A model generated the notes under the pieces. It made no database searches. It saw nothing but the letters and a program-made list of their open reading frames with translations, and was not told the origin of the DNA. A stretch of DNA of 9,370 nt, taken from JBJENW01 sp051880395 (GTDB lineage Bacteria > Bacillota > Clostridia > Lachnospirales > Lachnospiraceae). The DNA lies in the NCBI GenBank assembly GCA_051880395.1, contig JBJENW010000272.1:1-9370 (forward strand), written 5' to 3'. A program made the translations under genes and the position numbers. Shown here in pieces: positions 4,046-9,370 of the stretch (position 1 is its first letter; each line of letters begins with the position of its first letter).

Positions 4046-6524
4046 ATGAAATGTCAGAACTGTAATGCAGAGATACCGGACGATTCTGTGTTCTGTCCAG
4101 AGTGCGGAACGAGAATTGGGGAAACAAGAGAACAGGAACAAGCGCAGGTAGATTCGATTCCTGCACAGCCACAAGAGCAGATGGGAGAAAACAGAAACCA
4201 ACCGCAGGGACAGATGGAACAAAATCCAGGTCAGTGGCAAAACCAGCCANNNNNNNNNNNNNNNNNNNNNNNNNNNNNNNNNNNNNNNNNNNNNNNNNNN
4301 NNNNNNNNNNNNNNNNNNNNNNNNNNNNNNNNNNNNNNNNNNNNNNNNNCAGGGACAGCCGGGGCCGAATGCAGGTCAGTGGCAAAATCCACAGGGACAG
4401 ATGGGACCGAATCCGGGTCAGTGGCAAAATCCACCACAGGGACAGCCGGGGCCGAATGCAGGTCAGTGGCAAAATCCACAGGGACAGATGGAACCGAATC
4501 CGGGGCAGTGGCAGAATCCACAAGGACAGCCGGGACCGATTCCAGGAACACAGGGATCAACGGTGCAGCCGAAAAAGAAGGGTACGAACAAATACAGAAT
4601 CATTGGAATTGCCGGGGTTGTTGCAGCCGTTTTGATCGTTGCAGGAGCAGTGAAACTGGTGGGAGGACTGATTCCAAAAGATACCGATAAAATGCTCGTT
4701 TACGAGAGCGAAGGTTCCATGTATTATGTCTCAAATATGGATAAAGAGAAAAAACCGATTGAATTTGATACATCCATGGTAGGATTTACGCACGGACAGA
4801 TCAGTGAAGACGGAAAATATTTTTATTATATCAAAGAGGGCGTAACAAATGCGCTTTATCGCGCAGAATTGGGAAAGCTGTCTAATAACAGCAAAAAAAA
4901 TAGTAAGTATGTAGAAGAAATAGCCGGAAATGTAAAATCCGATTATGATCTGTATGAGGATGGAAAAATTCTGTATGTGACAGATTCGGAAGTGCTCTGC
5001 TATTATGAAGACGGGGAGACAAATGAGATTGACAGTCATGTGGATAGCGTAGAGCATATACATTTCGAAGACAATATCATTTATTATACCAAAACTGTTG
5101 GTAAAAATAATGTGCGCTGCTATTACGATCTAAAGAAGAAAAACGGCGATTCCTATGCAAAAAATGTGGCGTTTTGTGATTCTGAGTGGAAAGACGATAA
5201 AGTGTTATATTTAGATGATGATGTTTTATGTCAGAATAATCGTGAGGGCGATGAAAAAGAGTTGGCTGATAAAGTATTCAGCGTGGTCACGGCAGATGCA
5301 AAAAGTGGTACCGTTTATTTTTTACGGGAGAGAACAGAAAAACACAGCCTGTACGATTTTGTAGAGGATGATATGGAAAAAGAGGACAAAAAAGCCGGAA
5401 AAGAACCGTCACCGAAGGATTACTTTGAATCCGTAAAGGAATCTTCCGTTATGACGAGAGATGATCAGGAATACTATCAGGAATACGCAGAACCGGGACA
5501 AGGGATTTATGATTATCTGGATGAGAATTATGATATGAGCACGGATTATGAGCTGAATATAGACTACTATTATAACTATGATAACGATCAAAGATATTAT
5601 CATGATGCAACGGGCTGGTACCTCTTTGATGAGGACGCATATGAGCGTGCGTATGAGGCATATGAATCTGTCGATGAACGAAATCAGTTGCGTAAAGAAT
5701 TAAAAGAAGAGAAAACAGAATATACCGTATATGATCTTTATCGGATCAAAGACGGAAAAGAAGAAAAGCTTGCAGAAAATGTCAGCAATGTCAGTGCGGA
5801 CGAGGGCTATGATCTGGCAATGAATCTCGTTACCTATCAAAAGCCAGCAACCGGAGATAAAGTGGCAAATATAAAATTTAGTTCCATTGACAGTTATTAT
5901 GATGTTTCGTCCATGTTGTATGATCAGCAAGTAGAGTCGCAAGGGGTTTATTATAGTGTAATCGACGGAAAAGAGAAAAAGCTGGATGCGTCTCCGGCTT
6001 GGATTTTGGTTTCTCCGGACGAAAAAAGTGTGGTTTTGTATGACGCAGAGAAAGAAAAGTCCTATTGTTACAAAGTGGATGGAAGCGGCTTGAAACAGAT
6101 CGGAAAATTATCAGATCAAGAAGTAAACGGCGTGTGGAAGGACGAAAAATTCTACTTTGTGGAAAAAGGAAAAGACGGATATGGTGATTTTAGCGTCTAT
6201 TGTGACGGAAAAGAAACAAAACTGTTAGAAAATATTTTGGTAAATGATGTTCGAAAGTATGAGGACGGCAATTATACAGCAATGAAATCGGATGGAGAAT
6301 TGTATCAATTTGATAGCAAAGGAAAAGGAACAAGGATTGCTTTGACGGCCGAAGATTATGAATATATTAACGATCAGCGGATTGTTTATCTGCAGGACAA
6401 TGAATTGTATGTATACACCGGAGAAGAGGCGAAGAAGATCGCGCGAGATGTCAGTGGAAGCAATTCTTACTGGTGCGTTTCAAAATCAGATGAATTTTAT
6501 TGGGAGCATGAGTCGGACGAATAA
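4046..6524 (+). CDS. zinc-ribbon, single-pass membrane protein with beta-propeller-like ectodomain (interrupted by an assembly gap)
   Basis: The N-terminus is a zinc ribbon (C3, C6, C17, C20), followed by a Gln/Pro/Gly repeat linker. A 100-base N run falls in the linker. The frame before it ends on a whole codon (68 codons) and the frame after it starts on a whole codon at 4350, so one protein is restored if the real gap is a multiple of three; a start at ATG 4401 would be an artefact. A basic patch precedes one transmembrane helix (about 4596-4671). The ectodomain of over 600 residues repeats short strand motifs (MYYVSNMDK, YFYYIKEG, YLQDNELYVY) like TolB/DUF5050-type propellers. A Tyr/Asp-rich stretch occurs at about 5458-5690. 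AGAGG lies 8 bases before the ATG. It is the second gene of the operon and resembles the first in plan. Visible length is 792 residues plus the gap. Function is unknown. Confidence 0.85.
4205..4553 (+). repeat. 42-45 bp tandem repeats encoding QGQxxPNxGQWQNP
   Basis: Units of 14-15 codons occur at 4205-4249, 4350-4391, 4392-4436, 4437-4478 and 4479-4520, with a partial unit at 4521-4553. After the gap, units alternate between QGQPGPNAGQWQNP and QGQM(G/E)PNPGQWQNP, giving a dimer period of 84-87 bases. The high identity of these units probably caused the assembly gap, and copy number may vary between strains. Confidence 0.88.
4250..4349. other. assembly gap (100 N)
   Basis: Exactly 100 undetermined bases, a conventional placeholder for a gap of unknown size. 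It lies inside the tandem repeat. Reading-frame logic says the true length is a multiple of three, so the nominal 100 is not real. Confidence 0.97.
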
Positions 6525-6834
6525 TCAGAAAAAGCAACACTTTTTCACCCAAGAAACAGATCTCAGCCTACCGTTTCCAATACACAGTTTCCGGGATTCG
6601 GACAGGCGCAGAACACGGGGTTGCATCTTACAGAGTGACTTTGACAGAAATGATAGTAAGTTTTGACGGGCAGTTCTGCGGTGTCTTTGCAGGAAGAATG
6701 CAATATATTTAGCAGAGAAGCGGACGTTTGCGTCAGGAAGTGTATGGCGCGGGAAAATACGACCGAAAGAATATGATACATGAAACCAACAGGAGTGGGC
6801 ATAAAATAAAACAATGGAAGAAGGGACCGGATGT
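6525..6834 (+). other. intergenic stretch without a clear gene
   Basis: No gene with start, ribosome binding site and recognisable product is seen. A weak A/T hairpin (6528-6534 with 6540-6546) follows the stop of the propeller gene and is a poor terminator, so read-through is possible. A frame on the plus strand is open from 6548 to 6709 but has no start signal. A possible -10 TATATT (6704-6709) has only a weak -35 17 bases upstream. The overall texture suggests decayed coding sequence. Confidence 0.4.
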
Positions 6835-7764
6835 ATGTTCAGACGAAAAAAGCAATGGCTGGCGGTTATTTTAGTCGCGATACTTTGTATTTCCGGATGT
6901 GGAAAACAGAAAGAGGAAAAACAAGCAAAAGAGCAGGTTTCGGAATCGGTTTCAAAGGAGGAAGCTGATGAGTTATCCGATACTGTGGAAACCGCGCAAT
7001 CACAGCCACAGCCGCAGACGCAGATGACGACTCTGCCGCAGGCAGGGGTGCGCTCATTTGAAAATCTGCTAAAGACGGCGATGGAGCCGGTCGGACAGAC
7101 GATGTATATCTGGGGCGGCGGCTGGAATGAAGCAGATACCGGAGCCGGTGAGGAGGCAGTGCACATCGGTGTCAGCCCGAACTGGGCAGCATTTGCCGAG
7201 AAACAGGATGCATCTTATGATTACAATACAACCCGTTATCAGATTCATGACGGGCTGGATTGTTCGGGCTATATCGGCTGGCTCGTCTACAATGTGTTTC
7301 ACGATACGGATGGCACGGAGGCAGACGGTTATGTGATGAAAGCAGGTTCAATGGCAGAGACATTTGCAAGTTATGGATGGGGCGAATTTACACCGGCCGG
7401 TTCCGTGACAGACTGGAAGCCGGGCGATATTATGAGTATGCCGGGGCATGTCTGGATGTCGCTTGGCATGTGCGAGGATGGAAGCGTGGTTTTGCTGCAT
7501 GCATCCCCGCCGGGGGTTCGCATTTGCGGGACAAAACTCTCTGGTGGGAGCATGAGTCAGGCAGAGATGTTGGCAGAGCAGTATATGCAGGACTATTATC
7601 CGCAGTGGTATAACCGTTTTCCGGACAGCGGAGTGGATGCGTCTTATTTGCAGAAGTCCGGTCGGTTTCGGTTTCACAGCGAGACACTTTCGGATGAGGC
7701 GGGCGTGTCCCAGATGAGTGCAGCGGATGTATTGACTTGGATGTATGATGGTGTAAATGAATAG
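6835..7764 (+). CDS. lipoprotein with NlpC/P60-like cysteine peptidase domain
   Basis: The 309-residue protein has a lipoprotein signal: MFRRKK, a hydrophobic core (8-18) and the lipobox ISGC with lipidated C22. A Lys/Glu- and Gln-rich linker follows. The catalytic part shows YIWGGG, then LDCSGYIGW (nucleophile C143), GDIMSMPGHVWMSLG (H205) and LLHASP (H222 as likely third residue). This order matches NlpC/P60 (C40) peptidases, which cut peptides in peptidoglycan. Between YIWGGG and LDCSG lies an insertion of about 40 residues, longer than usual, so substrate choice may differ. ATG 6835 is preferred over ATG 6814: it gives a clean signal peptide and has AGGG about 9 bases upstream, while the longer form adds MEEGTGC with no suitable ribosome binding site. 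It may be co-regulated with the zinc-ribbon genes, but a 310-base gap separates them. A hairpin terminator follows. Confidence 0.85.
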   Translation: MFRRKKQWLAVILVAILCISGCGKQKEEKQAKEQVSESVSKEEADELSDTVETAQSQPQPQTQMTTLPQAGVRSFENLLKTAMEPVGQTMYIWGGGWNEADTGAGEEAVHIGVSPNWAAFAEKQDASYDYNTTRYQIHDGLDCSGYIGWLVYNVFHDTDGTEADGYVMKAGSMAETFASYGWGEFTPAGSVTDWKPGDIMSMPGHVWMSLGMCEDGSVVLLHASPPGVRICGTKLSGGSMSQAEMLAEQYMQDYYPQWYNRFPDSGVDASYLQKSGRFRFHSETLSDEAGVSQMSAADVLTWMYDGVNE

Positions 7765-7772
7765 AAACAATT

Positions 7773-7804
7773 AGAGGGCTGCGCACGTAGTGCGACAGCC
7801 CTCT
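7773..7804. terminator. strong hairpin terminator between convergent genes
   Basis: AGAGGGCTG (7773-7781) pairs with CAGCCCTCT (7796-7804), and CGCAC/GTGCG extends the stem around a GTA loop with one bulged A. The 14-bp stem serves the lipoprotein gene (plus) and metY (minus). The flanking U-tracts are short on both strands. Confidence 0.8.
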
Positions 7805-7830
7805 TAAAATATAGGACTTGGATGAAACAT

Positions 7831-9105
7831 CTAGCACTTCGCTAAAGCCTGTTCAATATCCGCGATCAAATCCTCTTTATCTTCGAGTCCAACGCTGATG
7901 CGGATCAGTTCTGCCGGAACGCCGGCTTCTTTTAACTGTTCATCGGTCATTTGGCGATGGGTAGAAGAAGCAGGATTTAAGCAGCAGGTTCTTGCATCTG
8001 CAACGTGTGTTTCAATGGCACCCATCTTCAGATTTTTCATAAAGATGCTGGCTGCTTCCCGTCCGCCTTTTAATCCGAAAGAGACAACACCGCAGCTGCC
8101 ATTTGGCAGATATTTTTGAGCCAGTTCATAATAAGCATCCCCTGGAAGGCTGCAATAATTGACGTATGCGACTTTCTCATGTTTGGACAGATATTCTGCG
8201 ACAGCGAGACCGTTTTCACAATGGCGTTTCATGCGGACATGCAGGCTCTCCAGACCGAGGTTTAAGATAAATGCATTCTGCGGGCTTTGAATAGAGCCGA
8301 GATCACGCATGAGCTGCGCGGTACATTTGGTGATAAATGCGCCTTCGTTTCCAAATTTTTCTGCATAGGTAACACCGTGGTAGCTTTCATCCGGTGTCGT
8401 CAGTCCCGGATATTTCTCAGCATGCGCCATCCAGTCAAATTTTCCACTGTCTACGATCGCTCCGCCTACAGCAGCGCCGTGTCCGTCCATGTATTTGGTA
8501 GTAGAATGTGTGACGATATCGGCACCCCACTCAAATGGGCGGCAGTTGATCGGTGTGGCAAACGTATTGTCCACGATCAATGGAACACCGTGCGCATGTG
8601 CGGCGTTTGCAAATTTTTCGATATCCAAAACGGTAAGTGCCGGGTTTGCGATGGTTTCTCCAAACATGGCTTTTGTATTTTCCTGGAAGGCAGCATTTAA
8701 TTCTTCTTCTGTGGCAGTCGGGCTGACAAAGGTCACATCGATGCCCATTCGTTTCATTGTCACAGAAAGAAGATTAAATGTTCCGCCGTAAATGCTGCTG
8801 CTCGCGACGATATGATCGCCACATCCGCAGATATTAAACAGTGCAAAAAAGTTTGCAGCCTGTCCACTGCTGGTAAGCATGGCAGCACTGCCGCCTTCAA
8901 GCTGCGCGATTTTTGCAGCGACAGAGTCGTTCGTCGGGTTCTGGAGTCTCGTATAGAAGTAGCCTTCTGCCTCTAAATCAAACAGTTTTCCCATATCCTC
9001 ACTGGTATCGTACTTAAATGTGGTACTCTGTACGATCGGAATCTGACGTGGTTCTCCGTTTCCCGGTGTATAGCCGCCCTGTACACAAATACTGTTAATG
9101 TTCAT
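7831..9105 (-). CDS. metY: O-acetylhomoserine aminocarboxypropyltransferase (O-acetylhomoserine sulfhydrylase)
   Basis: This PLP enzyme of the Cys/Met metabolism family makes homocysteine from O-acetylhomoserine and sulfide, in the cytoplasm, as the direct sulfhydrylation route to methionine. The 424 residues match the family length. Visible motifs are YTRLQNPT (51-58), SSGQAA (79-84, phosphate contact), DNTFATP (179-185) and HSTTKYMDGHG (200-210) with K204 as the PLP-binding lysine. A conserved C-terminal arginine motif, NPASSTHRQM, is also present. This length and the QSTTF and GYFYTRLQNPT pattern favour the sulfhydrylase over cystathionine synthase or lyase, which are shorter. The start is supported by GAGAGGA upstream. 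The gene stands alone and converges on the lipoprotein gene. No T-box or SAM riboswitch fits in its short leader. Confidence in the family is very high and in the exact substrate good. Confidence 0.93.
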   Translation of the reverse strand: MNINSICVQGGYTPGNGEPRQIPIVQSTTFKYDTSEDMGKLFDLEAEGYFYTRLQNPTNDSVAAKIAQLEGGSAAMLTSSGQAANFFALFNICGCGDHIVASSSIYGGTFNLLSVTMKRMGIDVTFVSPTATEEELNAAFQENTKAMFGETIANPALTVLDIEKFANAAHAHGVPLIVDNTFATPINCRPFEWGADIVTHSTTKYMDGHGAAVGGAIVDSGKFDWMAHAEKYPGLTTPDESYHGVTYAEKFGNEGAFITKCTAQLMRDLGSIQSPQNAFILNLGLESLHVRMKRHCENGLAVAEYLSKHEKVAYVNYCSLPGDAYYELAQKYLPNGSCGVVSFGLKGGREAASIFMKNLKMGAIETHVADARTCCLNPASSTHRQMTDEQLKEAGVPAELIRISVGLEDKEDLIADIEQALAKC

Positions 9106-9122
9106 GATTGTTCCTCTCTTTC

Positions 9123-9178
9123 TTTGATAATCTTTAAATCAAATCGTTCTAAAACCAGTATACCATATAGGAGGTCAA
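9123..9178 (-). promoter_or_regulatory. metY promoter region and leader inverted repeat
   Basis: On the minus strand TATACT (9157-9162) is preceded by TGG, an extended -10. A TTGACC (9173-9178) lies too close (10 bases) to act as its -35. Transcription would start near 9150. In the leader, TTTGAT/ATCAAA (9123-9128 with 9138-9143) forms an inverted repeat between start site and ribosome binding site, possibly an operator or small stem. Confidence 0.4.
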
Positions 9179-9202
9179 TACTTTAACTGTTTTATAAAAT
9201 TT

Positions 9203-9370
9203 TTAACAGAATTTTATGACGGCGGAACGGTTTACATTTCCGTTGTTCGCATGACGGATGGCTTGCGCAATTGTTTCTGCTTTTAAGACACGGTAAACGC
9301 AAGTTTTTTTATTTGCACACTTACGCTTTATATGTGCGTAAGTGTTGCGGACGGAACTTTGTTGGCCACC
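9203..9370 (-). CDS. possible C-terminal fragment of a gene entering from the right edge
   Basis: A minus-strand frame is open from the window edge to TAA at 9203-9205 (55 codons). It ends KAETIAQAIRHANNGNVNRS followed by AVIKFC. Its composition looks protein-like, with Ala, Ile and Asn, but I do not recognise a family. A perfect hairpin inside it and competing open frames on the other strand weaken the case. Confidence 0.3.
   Translation of the reverse strand, partial: GGQQSSVRNTYAHIKRKCANKKTCVYRVLKAETIAQAIRHANNGNVNRSAVIKFC
9315..9348. repeat. perfect inverted repeat
   Basis: ACACTTACGC (9317-9326) and GCGTAAGTGT (9336-9345) are perfectly complementary with a 9-base loop. GC/GC extends the stem past one bulged T. 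A run of seven T lies on the left side (9304-9310) on the plus strand, so it is not a standard terminator in either direction. Confidence 0.55.

Noticed and set aside
4401..4403. ATG 4401 as the start of a separate gene after the N run
   Set aside because: It lies inside a repeat unit, has no ribosome binding site, and the same frame is open back to the gap edge at 4350.
4350..4553. CRISPR array
   Set aside because: The repeats are directly adjacent, codon-phased and without unique spacers; they are protein-coding tandem repeats.
9106..9160. SAM riboswitch or T-box upstream of metY
   Set aside because: The leader from the likely start site is only about 45 bases, and no K-turn, specifier loop or antiterminator is visible.

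Overview
The window looks like chromosomal DNA of a gut-type Firmicute, most likely a Lachnospiraceae relative. The reasons are moderate-to-low GC, strong GGAGG-type ribosome binding sites, zinc-ribbon/single-helix membrane proteins, a YARHG domain and an NlpC/P60-type lipoprotein. The genus cannot be fixed from the sequence. A 100-base run of N at 4250-4349 shows that this is a scaffold.

Left part (1-2300) is an accessory, decaying region. On the minus strand lie a DUF3800 protein (173-847) with a hairpin-rich leader and its own promoter, and a PD-(D/E)XK nuclease/transposase of the Rpn type (995-1552) that lacks the middle of the family. A start-less minus-strand remnant (1928-2245) encodes almost exactly that missing middle. 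Between these two pieces is a compact locus that fits a type I toxin-antitoxin system of the Fst/par kind. It has a 30-residue hydrophobic peptide (1663-1755) with its ribosome binding site in a hairpin, and a strong convergent antisense promoter (1865-1893). A perfect 14-bp bidirectional terminator (1794-1828) is shared, and direct repeats let the antisense RNA pair with the toxin start region. This is the most interesting item in the window.

Middle part (2397-6524) is a two-gene plus-strand operon behind a near-consensus promoter. Both proteins have an N-terminal four-cysteine zinc ribbon, a Gln/Asn/Pro-rich tandem-repeat linker, one transmembrane helix and a large extracytoplasmic domain. 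The first ends in a YARHG domain. The second looks like a beta-propeller with a Tyr/Asp-rich insertion. The assembly gap falls in the repeats of the second gene, and the reading frames on either side join if the true gap length is a multiple of three. A 310-base stretch without a clear gene follows, then a lipoprotein with NlpC/P60-type catalytic motifs (6835-7764). These three genes suggest an envelope sensing or remodelling module, but that link is inference.

Right part: a strong hairpin (7773-7804) separates the lipoprotein from the convergent metY-type O-acetylhomoserine sulfhydrylase (7831-9105, minus), a housekeeping PLP enzyme of methionine/cysteine synthesis. The last 170 bases hold an open minus-strand frame running off the window and a perfect hairpin. 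Both are uncertain.
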